DNA of 64,000 bases, from contig KV918761.1 of the NCBI GenBank assembly GCA_002049455.2, positions 907,101-971,100 on the forward strand, read 5' to 3'. The DNA is from Porphyra umbilicalis. Lineage: Eukaryota > Rhodophyta > Bangiophyceae > Bangiales > Bangiaceae. Under the pieces are notes generated by a model. It worked only from the letters and a program-made list of their open reading frames with translations, did no database searches and was not told the origin of the DNA. Positions within the stretch are counted from its first letter, which is position 1; each line of letters begins with the position of its first letter. Positions 33,040 through 44,602 of this stretch are shown here, piece after piece. A program made the translations under genes and the position numbers.

Positions 33040-36000
33040 GTCGCCGCCGCGGTCGCCGCAGCGGCGGCGACACCTCCGTAGCCGCCAGCGACGCCCACGA
33101 CAACGGCGACGTCAGCGTCAGCAACGATAAGTGCACCGCGGTTCGCGACGACGTTAACGTGCAGAAAAACACAGCGCACGCCTTCAGCGTCGCCTCCACA
33201 ATCTGTGCGATGGCACCCACGGCTGTGTTGCCCTCCGTGGCGCACGCCACGCCCCCCTTGACCGCGACGGCGTCGGTGACGTCGTGTAAAACGAGGGCAA
33301 CGCGGTCGGCGACGGCGCCGACGAGGAGCGCAATCCGTCTGTCGCCTTGAACGTCGCCGCCGCGCCTGACACTATGGCAGCTGTAACAGCGTCGCCGTCT
33401 GCGGCGCGCGCGACGAAGGCCGCGACCGCTTCGGCGTTCGTCGCGATGCCGACCACGCGCGCAACGTCGTCGGCCACGGCGCCGACGAGCAGCGCAAGCC
33501 GTCGGTCGCCCTAAGCGACGCCGCCGCGGTCGACGCGGTGGCAGCCACTTCTGCGTCACCCTCAGCGGCGCGCACCACGCCGGCGACGACCGCGTCAGCG
33601 ACGGCGACGTCGTCAATATCGAGCGCAACGTCGTCGGCGATGACGCCGACGAAGTGCGCAAGCCGCCGGTCGTCGTGTGCGTCGCCGCCGCGGGCGCCCC
33701 GACGGCGGCGACACATGCGTCGCCCTCCCCTGCGCGCACAACGGTCGCGACGACCGCTTCGGCGCTTTTCACGTGTCCAGCAAAGAGCGCAACGTCGACG
33801 GCCACGGCGCCGACGAAGATCGCAAACCGTTGGTCGCCTTGGACGTCTCCGCCGCGCCTGCCACGCCGGCGGCTACAGCTGCGTCGCCGTCTGAAGCGCG
33901 CGCGACGCAGGCCGCGACCGCTTCGGCGTTCGTCGCGATGCCGACCACGCGCGCAACGTCGTCGGCCACGGCGCCGACGAGCAGCGCAAGCCGTCGGTCG
34001 CCCTAAGCGACGCCGCCGCGGTCGACGCGGTGGCAGCCACTTCTGCGTCACCCTCAGCGGCGCGCACCACGCCGGCGACGACCGCGTCGGCGACGGCGAC
34101 GTCGTCAATATCGAGCGCAACGTCGTCGGCGATGACGCCGACGAAGTGCGCAAGCCGCCGGTCGTCGTGTGCGTCGCCGCCGCGGGCGCCCCGACGGCGG
34201 CGACACATGCGTCGCCCTCCCCTGCGCGCACAACGGTCGCGACGACCGCTTCGGCGTTTTTCACGTGTCCAGCAAAGAGCGCAACGTCGACGGCCACGGC
34301 GCCGACGAAGATCGCCAACCGTTGGTCGCCTTGGACGTCTCCGCCGCGCCTGCCACGCCGGCGGCTACAGCTGCGTCGCCGTCTGAGGCGCGCGCGACGC
34401 AGGCCGCGACCGCTTCGGCGTTCGTCGCGATGCCGACCACGCGCGCAACGTCGTCGGCCACGGCGCCGACGAGCAGCGCAAGCCGTCGGTCGCCCTAAGC
34501 GACGCCGCCGCGGTCGACGCGGTGGCAGCCACTTCTGCGTCACCCTCAGCGGCGCGCACCACGCCGGCGACGACCGCGTCAGCGACGGCGACGTCGTCAA
34601 TATCGAGCGCAACGTCGTCGGCGATGACGCCGACGAAGTGCGCAAGCCGCCGGTCGTCGTGTGCGTCGCCGCCGCGGGCGCCCCGACGGCGGCGACACAT
34701 GCGTCGCCCTCCCCTGCGCGCACAACGGTCGCGACGACCGCTTCGGCGCTTTTCACGTGTCCAGCAAAGAGCGCAACGTCGACGGCCACGGCGCCGACGA
34801 AGATCGCAAACCGTTGGTCGCCTTGGACATCTCCGCCGCGCCTGCCACGCCGGCGGCTACAGCTGCGTCGCCGTCTGAGGCGCGCGCGACGCAGGCCGCG
34901 ACCGCTTCGGCGTTCGTCGTGATGCCGACCACGCGCGCAACGTCGTCGGCCACGGCGCCGACGAGCAGCGCAAGCCGTCGGTCGCCCTAAGCGACGCCGC
35001 CGCGGTCGACGCGGTGGCAGCCACTTCTGCGTCACCCTCAGCGGCGCGCACCACGCCGGCGACGACCGCGTCGGCGACGGCGACGTCGTCAATATCGAGC
35101 GCAACGTCGTCGGCGATGACGCCGACGAAGTGCGCAAGCCGCCGGTCGTCGTGTGCGTCGCCGCCGCGGGCGCCCCGACGGCGGCGACACATGCGTCGCC
35201 CTCCCCTGCGCGCACAACGGTCGCGACGACCGCTTCGGCGCTTTTCACGTGTCCAGCAAAGAGCGCAACGTCGACGGCCACGGCGCCGACGAAGATCGCA
35301 AACCGTCGGTTGCCTTGGACGTCTCCGCCGCGCCTGCCACGCCGGCGGCTACAGCTGCGTCGCCGTCTGAGGCGCGCGCGACGCAGGCCGCGACCGCTTC
35401 GGCGTTCGTCGCGATGCCGACCACGCGCGCAACGTCGTCGGCCACTGCGCCGAAGAGAAGAGCAAGCCGTCGGTCGCCTTAAGCGACGCCGCCGCGGTCG
35501 ACGCGGTGGCAGCCACTTCTGCGTCACCCTCAGCGGCGCGCACCACACCGGCGACGACCGCGTCGGCGACGGCGACGTCGTCAATATCGAGCGCAACGTC
35601 GTCGGCGATGACGCCGACGAAGTGCGCAAGCCGCCGGTCGTCGTGTGCGTCGCCACCGCGGGCGCCCCAACGGCGGCCACACCTGCGTCGCCGTCTGCGG
35701 CGCGCACGACGACGGCGGCCAGCGCGTCGACGTCTGTCACGTTTTGAAGAACGAGTACAACGTCGTTGGCCACGGCGCGGTCGACGAGCGCAATCGTCGG
35801 CCGCCTTGAGCGACGCCGCCGCGCCTGACACGGCGGCGGCTACAGTTGCGTCGCCCTGCTGGGCGCGCTTGGCGACGGCACGCCCGCGTCGCCGTTTTTC
35901 AGGTCGTCAACCACACGTGCCACGCCGTGGGCCCCGACACCAACGAGAAGCGCAAAATGACTGCTGCCTTGTTCGTCGCCGCCGCGATCGCCGCGATAGC

Positions 36001-36160
36001 AGCCACCTCTACGTCGCTCTCCGCGGCCAGCACGACGACGGCGTGAACCGCGTTGAAGCTGGGCGCGTCCCCAAACACCAGCCCGAGTTATGGCCGACCA
36101 CGGCCGAGGAGCCGACCAACAGGACCACACATCTGCGACATCTGCGGCTAGAAAATCTTT
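33040..36160. repeat. Array B, 492-bp higher-order repeat of three 164-bp subunits (copy 1)
   Basis: The core repeats with a 492-bp period (equivalent points at 33538, 34030, 34522, 35014 and 35506). Each 492-bp unit contains three diverged 164-bp subunits sharing GCAACGTCGTCGGC(CAC)GGCGCCGACGA near their ends. Further diverged units flank it on both sides, back to about 33,040 and on to about 36,160. One plus frame per subunit gives related peptides (GGSHFCVTL, GGDTCVALPCAH, GGYSCVAV; ERNVVGDDADEVRKPPVV, ERNVDGHGADEDRKPLVA), but the frame rotates and some subunits contain TGA. Long minus-strand frames through the array follow from composition and period. Confidence 0.93.
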
Positions 36161-36296
36161 TTTCTGAGGACCCGCCTTGACTTTGGCATCCCACGACGTG
36201 CATCGAATCTTTCCGGCCAATGGGAACATGTCGTTCCAATGACCTGTTTGGTTTGGCGCCCGCTGATTGGACAACACGCGTGCCTGCACGTTTGGA

Positions 36297-36360
36297 GCCT
36301 GCCGTCAAGACTGCGCCTCAGCGTCGATGCCTGCCGTCAAGACTGGGCCTCAGCGTCGAT
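36297..36360. repeat. 32-bp tandem duplication before the methyltransferase gene
   Basis: GCCTGCCGTCAAGACTGCGC... is repeated at 36297 and 36329, with a partial third copy at 36361. The same duplication occurs in copy 2 near 56,484-56,547. Confidence 0.85.
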
Positions 36361-36413
36361 GCCTGCCGAGTATCCCCAAGTGGTCTGTTGTCACTGTCGC
36401 GGCGGCGCCTGAC

Positions 36414-39332
36414 ATGGACTGTTCCGACACCCATCTCCTCCTGGATTGGCCGGAGCTTGATGAGCCCCGCGCCTCGTCCCACATCGACGATGACGACGCC
36501 GATGAGCCACGACGCCTTGCTCGCACCGTGGCCGACGTGCTCGAAACAACTGCGCGCTGCACGCTGCGTCGGCAGCGCACGGCGGTAGAGGTCGCCATTC
36601 GGCTCAACCGTGCCACCGTTCGCCGGCAGCAGCGTGTTGTCGCTGCTGCTGCTCCCACCGGCGACCCCGCGCTGGTTTTGGCAACCTTGGATGTAGCGCG
36701 TCTGGTGCTCAGAGACGGCGCCGGCGGCACTGACGCCTCTTGGGTTGTGGGGTCATCCGGCGCCTGCGACGCCGCCACGGGCGTATGTACTTGCCAATGG
36801 TCGGGGGGTGGAGGGCCTGCGTTGCGTCAATGTGTGAGTGTGGGAGGTACCGACGGTGCTGGCGGTTAACGTGGGAGCTGCGACGACGGGCTTTCGGCGA
36901 GCAACGCCGCAAAGCCGTCGCCACGAAAGGTGCGCCGGGTGCACTCGGGGTCGGGTGGGCCTGCTACGTGTGCCGTTGACCGCCAGCGCGCGCCCGCAGC
37001 GCCAGCGCCAGTCTCCGCACGGCCTTCCCTCCACGTCCCAACGACGACTACGAGGTTTGCCGCACCTTTGGGGACGCGACTGCCGTCCGGTGACGACCTA
37101 CCACGGGCGGGCACCATTCGGATGACGATGCTTCCGGCTGTCGAGCGGCCGCCGACGTACACGTTCTGCTCGCCCACCCGCCGGGTGTGGCGGCGCGTCG
37201 AGGACGCTTCGGCGCAGCGGTTCGTGCCGGACATGGGCGGGGTGACCGGTGAGTTTGCGGAGTCGGCGCGGCGCGCTCGCTTGGACCGGTGGGCGGGTGT
37301 CGTCGACAGCGACAGCGACCTCTCTGAGGAGGACGACGCTGACAGGGGGGTGCGGTACTACAGCCTGTCGGCAAGGACGCGGCGAATGGCAGAGCGTGCC
37401 GGGGTGCGCGCTGTCGTGCGCATGCTTGGCGAAGGCCAGACCGTGGTTAACGCCATTGCCCGTGGTTTGGGTCGACCTACGGCACGAGTGCGACGGACGA
37501 TTGCGCTCGTCGACAGACGCGCCCGCCATCACGCCGCTGCGCGGGAGAGACGCATCGAGCAAGCCACGCGCCGATCTACGCTGGAGCAATTGACGGGCGG
37601 TGCCAGCTTGGCCGTCGTTCTCGCCAGTGGCGCCGCACGTGCTCGCCCGCGCGCGTGTCCCCGGTCGGCGACTGTGCCTCGCCTCTCCGGCACGGCGACC
37701 GCACAGTCGGCGGCGTCAGTAGGCCGCTGGAGGCAGAAGGGCCCTGTCATCGAGGCATTGGCAGCGGTAGCGGCCGATGCAAGTGCTGCCGGCCTTCCCC
37801 GAGCGAGCCGTGCGTGGGCCATGCGTCAGGCGGGGGACGTTGCATCTGTTCTGGCTGACGCCGACGCCCTAAGACGCGACGTCGCCAGCGTGCGCGACGT
37901 GCTGTCCACGCTCCGACTGACCGACGGTGCCGACCGCGTGGCCGAGTTGCCTTGCGTCGGCTCCTTCCTTGGCTGCGTTCCTCCGCCTCATACGTCTGCG
38001 GCAGCGGCGTCCAGCCACGCGTCAAATGATTTCATGGACTCGTCGGCGCTGTCGCAAGACACATTGGCGCGTCTGCTCTGCCGCGTATGCCTACGTTACG
38101 CTTGCCGCCTGCACGGTTCTTGCCCTAGCGACCCTCTGTCGGCGCCACCACCCGCCCGCCCCGTCACTCTTCCTCCCGACACCCATCAAACGGTCGCGTA
38201 CGTCGAGGCGTTCGGGTGGCCAGTGGCCGGCGCCGCACCGGTCCAGGCGCCGCTCATGGATGCGATCGATCCGCGTGCCGACGACTCGTCGACGGCAGAA
38301 ACCACTTCCCTGTCGCAAGCCGCCTCGTCGCAGAGGCGGCGTCGTGGGCAACCGACCGCGTCGCCGTCTGTGGAGGGCGGCAGCCAGATTGACGACGCGG
38401 CAGTCGACTTTGTCCCCTGCTTTCACGTCGGGGAGTGTACGGAAAGGGTGTGCCGGTGCGCGCGCGCTGGTATTCCCTGTGAGAAGTTTTGCGGCTGCTC
38501 GCACGTACGTTGGGTGGCACCGGACCAGTCTTCCGCTACAGCCACTTGGGCAACATCGATCGACGGGCGTGTCGGCGCCGGACAACAGCCCGCGAGGGCG
38601 TCGCGGTCGGCACACTCGACGCCGTTGGACACTGCCTGGTTTTCAACAGTCTCGGCTCCTGGGTCCCGTTTTTGCTGGCGACGGGTGCATTGCGAATGCT
38701 TGGCGCCGGGGAGGTGCGCGACAGACGAGTGCCCCTGCTACGCCGAAGACCGCGAGTGCGACCCGGACGCATGCTCCACATGCGGAGCCGCCTGGCCGCC
38801 GGCGTCGGGCGTCAACGACGCCTGCCCTCCACTTCGTGGCGGTGACCGCAACGACAATTGGCCGACAGGCCTGTTGTCGGCTGTCGACCCAGTCGCCGGT
38901 GGAGTCGCCGGCAGCCGGTGCTGCCGAAACGTACAAGTCCAGGTCGGTTCCCGTGTGCGTGTCGTGCTCGGACGCTCCCAGGCACACGGCTTCGGCGTGT
39001 TTGCAGCTGAGGGCGTGGCGGCTGGTGACTTTGTGGGCGAGTACGTGGGCGAGCTTCTCCCTCACGCCGATGCGCACGCTCGCGGCCGAGTGTATGACGC
39101 AATCGGGGTCAGCTTCTTGTATACGCTGACCCGCACACTCGTGCTGGACGCAACACGCGTCGGCGGCAGCCTGCGATACATCAACCACAAAGGGGACGGG
39201 GCCAACCTGACGCCGAAGCTGCTTAGCGTTTGTGGGTACATACGCGTGGGGTTCTTTGCTGCCCGGGACTTGGTGCCGGGCGAGGAACTGTTTTCCGATT
39301 ATGGGTACAGTCTCAAGGACTGGCGTGTCTGA
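36414..39332 (+). pseudogene. Enhancer-of-zeste-like CXC-SET histone methyltransferase, copy 1, one nonsense codon
   Basis: A 973-codon frame from ATG 36414 with a single internal TAA at 36867-36869 (codon 152); copy 2 has CAA there. Residues about 550-570 (LLCRVCLRYACRLHGSC) match the MCSS Cys motif of EZH proteins. About 665-815 form the pre-SET CXC region (CEKFCGCSHVRW, CECLAPGRCATDECPCY, RECDPDACSTCGAAW). About 847-970 are the SET domain (HGFGVFAAEGVAAGDFVGEY, VLDATRVGGSLRYINHK, PGEELFSDYGYS). This is the H3K27 methyltransferase architecture of Polycomb complex 2. Differences from the usual motifs are NHK instead of NHS and, in this copy, FSDY instead of FFDY. An Arg-rich helical region at about 330-390 may bind nucleic acid. 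It lies between arrays B and C and may have been captured from a host gene. Confidence 0.85.
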
Positions 39333-39359
39333 CTCGATTGCTATGCCTGCTGGTGTTCG

Positions 39360-42200
39360 TTCGCAACGCGGCGGGCGGTGACACCGGTGTCGGCGGCATC
39401 CGCGTCGGCGCGGTGGACAACGCCATCGACGCTGCCGTGTTGGCCACCGCGTCCGCAACGCACAGTCGGCGGCACGGGTTGCGCTACTCGTCGGCGTTGG
39501 CGCCGGCCGCGTGCTGCAACTGTTTGGCGACGCGGCGGGCGGTTACGCCGGCGTCGGCGGCGTCCGCGTCGGCGCGGTGGACAACGCCGTCGACGCTGCC
39601 GTGTTGGCCACCGAGTCCGCAACGCACAGTCGGCGGCACGGGTTGCGCTACTCGTCGGCGTTGGCGCCGGCCGCGTGCTGCACCTGGTTGGCGACGCGGC
39701 GGGCGGTGACGCCGGCGTCGGCGGCGTCCGCGTCGGCGCGGTGGACAACGCCGTCGACGCTGCCGTGTTGGCCACCGCGTCCGCAACGCACAGTCGGCGG
39801 CACGGGTTGCGCTACTCGTCGGCGTTGACGCCGGCCGCGTGCTGCACCTGGTTGGCGACGCGGCGGGCGGTGACGCCGGCGTCGGCGGCGTCCGCGTCGG
39901 CGCGGTGGACAACGCCGTCGACGCTGCCGTGCTGGCCACCGCGTCCGCAACGCACAGTCGGCGGCACGGGTTGCGCTACTCGTCGGCGTTGGCGCCGGCC
40001 GCGTGCTGCACCTGGTTGGCGACGCGGCGGGCGGTGACGCCGGCGTCGGCGGCGTCCGCGTCGGCGCGGTGGACAACGCCGTCGACGCTGCCGTGTTGGC
40101 CACCGCGTCCGCAACGCACAGTCGGCGGCACGGGTTGCGCTACTCGTCGGCGTTGGCGCCGGCCGCGTGCTGCACCTGGTTGGCGACGCGGCGGGCGGTG
40201 ACGCCGGCGTCGGCGGCGTCCGCGTCGGCGCGGTGGACAACGCCGTCGACGCTGCCGTGTTGGCCACCGCGTCCGCGACGCACAGTCGGCGGCACGGGTT
40301 GCGCTACTCGTCGGCGTTGGCGCCGGCCGCGTGCTGCACCTGTTTGGCGACGCGGCGGGCGGTTACGCCGGCGTCGGCGGCGTCCGCGTCGGCGCGGTGG
40401 ACAACGCCGTCGACGCTGCCGTGTTGGCCACCGCGTCCGCAACGCACAGTCGGCGGCACGGGTTGCGCTACTCGTCGGCGTTGGCGCCGGCCGCGTGCTG
40501 CACCTGGTTGGCGACGCGGCGGGCGGTGACGCCGGCGTCGACGCTGGCCGCGTCGGCGCGGTGGACAACGCCGTCGACGCTGCCGTGCTGGCCACCGCGT
40601 CCGCAACGCACAGTCGGCGGCACGGGTTGCGCTACTCGTCGGCGTTGGCGCCAGCCGCGTGCTGCACCTGTTTGGCGACGCGGCGGGCGGTGACGCCGGC
40701 GTCGGCGGCGTCCGCGTCGGCGCGGTGGACAACGCCGTCGACGCTGCCGTGTTGGCCACCGCGTCCGCAACGCACAGTCGGCGGCACGGGTTGCGCTACT
40801 CGTCGGCGTTGGCGCCGGCCGCGTGCTGCACCTGGTTGGCGACGCGGCGGGCGGTGACGCCGGCGTCGACGCTGGCCGCGTCGGCGCGGTGGACAACGCC
40901 GTCGACGCTGCCGTGCTGGCCACCGCGTCCGCAACGCACAGTCGGCGGCACGGGTTGCGCTACTCGTCGGCGTTGGCGCCGGCCGCGTGCTGCACCTGGT
41001 TGGCGACGCGGCGGGCGGTGACGCCGGCGTCGGCGGCGTCCGCGTCGGCGCGGTGGACAACGCCGTCGACGCTGCCGTGTTGGCCACCGCGTCCGCAACG
41101 CACAGTCGGCGGCACGGGTTGCGCTACTCGTCGGCGTTGGCGCCGGCCGCGTGCTGCACCTGGTTGGCGACGCGGCGGGCGGTGACGCCGGCGTCGGCGG
41201 CGTCCGCGTCGGCGCGGTGGACAACGCCGTCGACGCTGCCGTGCTGGCCACCGCGTCCGCAACGCACAGTCGGCGGCACGGGTTGCGCTACTCGTCGGCG
41301 TTGACGCCGGCCGCGTGCTGCACCTGGTTGGCGACGCGGCGGGCGGTGACGCCGGCGTCGGCGGCGTCCGCGTCGGCGCGGTGGACAACGCCGTCGACGC
41401 TGCCGTGCTGGCCACCGCGTCCGCAACGCACAGTCGGCGGCACGTGTTGCGCTACTCGTCGGCGTTGGCGCCGGCCGCGTGCTGCACCTGGTTGGCGACG
41501 CGGCGGGCGGTGACGCCGGCGTCGGCGGCGTCCGCGTCGGCGCGGTGGACAACGCCGTCGACGCTGCCGTGTTGGCCACCGCGTCCGCAACGCACAGTCG
41601 GCGGCACGGGTTGCGCTACTCGTCGGCGTTGACGCCGGCCGCGTGCTGCACCTGGTTGGCGACGCGGCGGGCGGTGACGCCGGCGTCGGCGGCGTCCGCG
41701 TCGGCGCGGTGGACAACGCCGTCGACGCTGCCGTGTTGGCCACCGCGTCCGCGACGCACAGTCGGCGGCACGGGTTGCGCTACTCGTCGGCGTTGGCGCC
41801 GGCCGCGTGCTGCACCTGTTTGGCGACGCGGCGGGCGGTTACGCCGGCGTCGGCGGCGTCCGCGTCGGCGCGGTGGACAACGCCGTCGACGCTGCCGTGT
41901 TGGCCACCGCGTCCGCAACGCACAGTCGGCGGCACGGGTTGCGCTACTCGTCGGCGTTGGCGCCGGCCGCGTGCTGCACCTGGTTGGCGACGCGGCGGGC
42001 GGTGACGCCGGCGTCGGCGGCGTCCGCGTCGGCGCGGTGGACAACGCCGTCGACGCTGCCGTGTTGGCCACCGCGTCAGCGACGTACAGTCGGCCGCACG
42101 GGTTGCGCTACTCGTCGGCGTTGGCGCCGGCCGCGTGCTGCACCTGGTTGGCGACGCGGCGGGCGGTGTCGCCGGCGTCGACGCTGGCCGCGTGCAGCAC
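39360..42200. repeat. Array C, 164-bp tandem units, about 17 copies (copy 1)
   Basis: Starts just after the methyltransferase stop. Equivalent points recur every 164 bp (39839, 40003, 40167, 40331 and on to 41807). The unit reads GCGGGCGGTGACGCCGGCGT...CTGCACCTGGTTGGCGACGC. Variants such as GTCGACGCTGGCCGC instead of GTCGGCGGCGTCCGC, and TGTTTGGCGACG instead of TGGTTGGCGACG, recur in several units, pointing to local amplification. The minus strand gives the best peptide resemblance to arrays A and B (GVTARRVANQVQ, GANADE), so C appears inverted relative to them. Confidence 0.95.
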
Positions 42201-42222
42201 CTGGTTGGCCACCGCGCACCGT

Positions 42223-42642
42223 GGCATCATCAGTGGTGCCACCGTCTACGCGTGTGCGCCTCCGTCACTGCCGTGCGTGACACGGACGACCGACGGGACG
42301 CGGACGACCTGTTGTGACGCGCACGGCCAGTCAGACGCGGACGGCCCGTCGGACGCATGTGAGTGTGGGCGCACCTGCAGCAACGGCCGCGGGCGGGGCG
42401 ACGGCAGCGCCGGATTGCGGGCGTCTGGGCTCGTCTATTGCCTCGGCGCCGTCTATTTCGTCGGCGCCGACCCCCTCGCGGGCGTGTGCGTGTTGGAGGT
42501 CGGGGAGGTGCACACGTCCCGCTGGCGCGCCACCGCCACGCACGTGCGGCTGGCGGTGGTGCACCGGCAGGGGGCGTCGAGCTGGGACGCCGGTGACGCT
42601 GACGTGTGTGTCAAGTATGTCGCTTTCATTTTCATGCGATAG
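42223..42642 (+). CDS. Conserved reading frame after array C, copy 1
   Basis: A plus-strand frame leaving the array and ending at TAG 42642, with CECGRTCSNGRGRG and then GLVYCLGAVYFVGADPLAGV, CVLEVGEVHTSRW, RLAVVHRQGASSWD and CVKYVAFIFMR. It has the same 420-bp length in copy 2, with few replacements and no stop. The alternating hydrophobic pattern suggests a beta-rich domain. A loose resemblance to BAH domains is not enough to name it. The start is undefined because the frame enters from the array. Confidence 0.35.
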   Translation, partial: GIISGATVYACAPPSLPCVTRTTDGTRTTCCDAHGQSDADGPSDACECGRTCSNGRGRGDGSAGLRASGLVYCLGAVYFVGADPLAGVCVLEVGEVHTSRWRATATHVRLAVVHRQGASSWDAGDADVCVKYVAFIFMR

Positions 42643-42790
42643 AGATTGTGCGACTGTTTTTTCTCTGCTGCTTCGTGGTGGTTGACAGGCGTCTTCGCAA
42701 AAGCCAGGAGCTCCGTAAGAGATAGACAGAATCAGGCGCTGGTCGGGAGTGGAGAAGAAGGTGGGATTTACTCGTTTCAGTTCACTGTAA

Positions 42791-43159
42791 ATGGCTAAGA
42801 GACGGACGCTCCGATTGGCATGCGTCACCTTGTCAGCATGCCACTTTCGTGATGACACCATCGAAGCCGACTGTGACTCTAGCGGGCACCGTGGCCGAGT
42901 CCCGACGCTGTGGAACGGCGGCCGGACCTGGCTGACGACGACCTCCTGCCCGCATCCGCGGGTCGCGGCTGCCGACGCGATACAAGTGTCTCACACGGTG
43001 CTGTGCCAAGCGACGCCGCACAACCCCAGCCACGGCTCGTCGGAGCGCGCCGTCGTGCCCGGCGACTCGCAGCGTGTGTGGTCGTGGACGCCTCTGTGGC
43101 GCGTGGCGGCCGCAGCGGCAGCGGCGCCGGCTGCAGCCTTTTGCCGCCTCTGGCTGTGA
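42791..43159 (+). CDS. Hypothetical 122-residue protein, copy 1
   Basis: ATG (MAKRRTLRLACVTLSACHFR) to TGA. The translation is identical in copy 2 (60610-60978). It is followed by an Ala-rich tail (VAAAAAAAPAAAFCRLWL). No family recognised. Since the DNA itself is almost identical between copies, the identity does not prove coding. Confidence 0.3.
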   Translation: MAKRRTLRLACVTLSACHFRDDTIEADCDSSGHRGRVPTLWNGGRTWLTTTSCPHPRVAAADAIQVSHTVLCQATPHNPSHGSSERAVVPGDSQRVWSWTPLWRVAAAAAAAPAAAFCRLWL

Positions 43160-43439
43160 CAGGCGGACGAGGCAGGCGGCGGCCGACACTTCGCGGTCCG
43201 CGGTGGACGCCGTGCTTGGCCGCAGTACTTCTCTGGTCAACACTGGGGCACAGCGCTTCCGCCCGCGACCCCTTCCCGCACCCCTGTCGTCCTCGACCCG
43301 TCCCGCGCGGCGCCGGCGCTGGTCGGGGTGCGCGCGACACGAAGGCGACGGTACGCCAGAGTGGCGCCTGCGGCGCACGCGGCGGTGATGGAGGAGGAAG
43401 TGTCCGTGGCAGCGGGGCGGGAGGCGCCAACGGAGTGCC

Positions 43440-44350
43440 AAGAACGCGCTGCACGGCGCATGCCGCGTCTGCTTCGCCGTGTGCGTGGCAGCGGCCACAA
43501 CGTCGGTATCGACAACACCGCATTGCCGACGACCACGTCGGCGTTGACAAGCACGTCATTGGCAACGACTGCGGCGCCAACAACGCTCTCCCCGACGTAT
43601 GCCGCGTCTGCTTCGCCGTGTGCGTGGCAGCGGCCACAACGTTGGCGTCGACACGCACCGCATTGTCAACGACCACGTCGGCGTCGACGCGCACCGCGTT
43701 GTCAACGACCACGTCGGCGTCAACAAGCACGTCATTGGCAACGACGGCGGCACCAACGACGTGCCCCACGCACGTGCCGCGTCTTCTTCGCCGTGTGCGT
43801 AGCGGCGGCCACAACGTCGGCTTCGACACGCACCGCATTGTCAACGACCACGTCGGCGTTGACAAGCACGTCATTGGCAACGACTGCGGCGCCAACAACG
43901 CTCTCCCCGACGTATGCCGCGTCTGCTTCGCCGTGTGCGTGGCAGCGGCCACAACGTCGGCGTCGACACGCACCGCATTGTCAACGACCACGTTGGCGTC
44001 GACGCGCACCGCGTTGTCAACGACCACGTCGGCGTCAACAAGCACGTCATTGGCAACAACGGCGGTACCAACAACGGGCCCCACGCACGTGCCGCGTCTT
44101 CTTCGCCGTGTGCGTATTGGCGGCCACAACGTCGGCTTCGACACGCACCGCATTGTCAACGACCACGTCTGCGTCGACAAGCACGTCATTGGCAAAGACG
44201 GCGGCGCTGATAGTGTGGAGAGAACGCGGTCCACGGCGCGTGCAACGTCTGCTTCGCCGTGTGCGTCGTGGCGGCGGCCACGACGTCGGCGTCGACAAGC
44301 ACCACATCGGCAGCGGCCAGGTCGACTGCCTTGCCCATGACCACGTCAGC
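43440..44350. repeat. Array D, 315-bp dimeric repeat (140 + 175 bp), copy 1
   Basis: CGCCGTGTGCGT occurs at 43475, 43614, 43789, 43929, 44104 and 44255, so spacings alternate 139-140 and 175. The longer monomer carries an extra internal copy of GTCGACGCGCACCGCGTTGT. One plus frame per monomer reads GGHNVGFDTHRIVNDHVGV, DKHVIGNDCGANNALPDVC, CFAVCVAAA. Confidence 0.9.
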
Positions 44351-44602
44351 CTCAAGACGCACGTCGTCGTCGACACCTGCGGCGTTCCGTTTTTCGCTGT
44401 GTGTGTGACCGGGGCGTCGACAGTAAGCGCATAAGAAAAACATTTCCGGCTACGCGTTCCTCTCCGAAGCAACCGCGACTCGCCGCCACCCCCCCATCCA
44501 CCACATCACCCGCCCTCCCGCACGCTACTGTCCTCAGCCCCACCAGTCCCTTGCAATGTACAGCCGCTCCCCCTGAACAACCTTCCTCCCGCAAGCAAGC
44601 GC

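Noticed and set aside
32969..35773. A 934-codon minus-strand open frame
   Set aside because: It crosses array B, whose 492-bp period keeps any open phase open. It starts without ATG and overlaps the transposase start. Not a supported gene.
36840..36900. A short intron removing the TAA in E(z) copy 1
   Set aside because: The GT...AG pairs around it either do not keep the frame or are not conserved in copy 2, which reads through the same segment.
39360..42200. Dozens of 105-151 codon frames at 164-bp spacing on both strands
   Set aside because: They are the three phases of the same satellite unit.
33040..44350. Possible CRISPR array
   Set aside because: The repeats are long, contiguous and have no unique spacers, and the window is eukaryotic.
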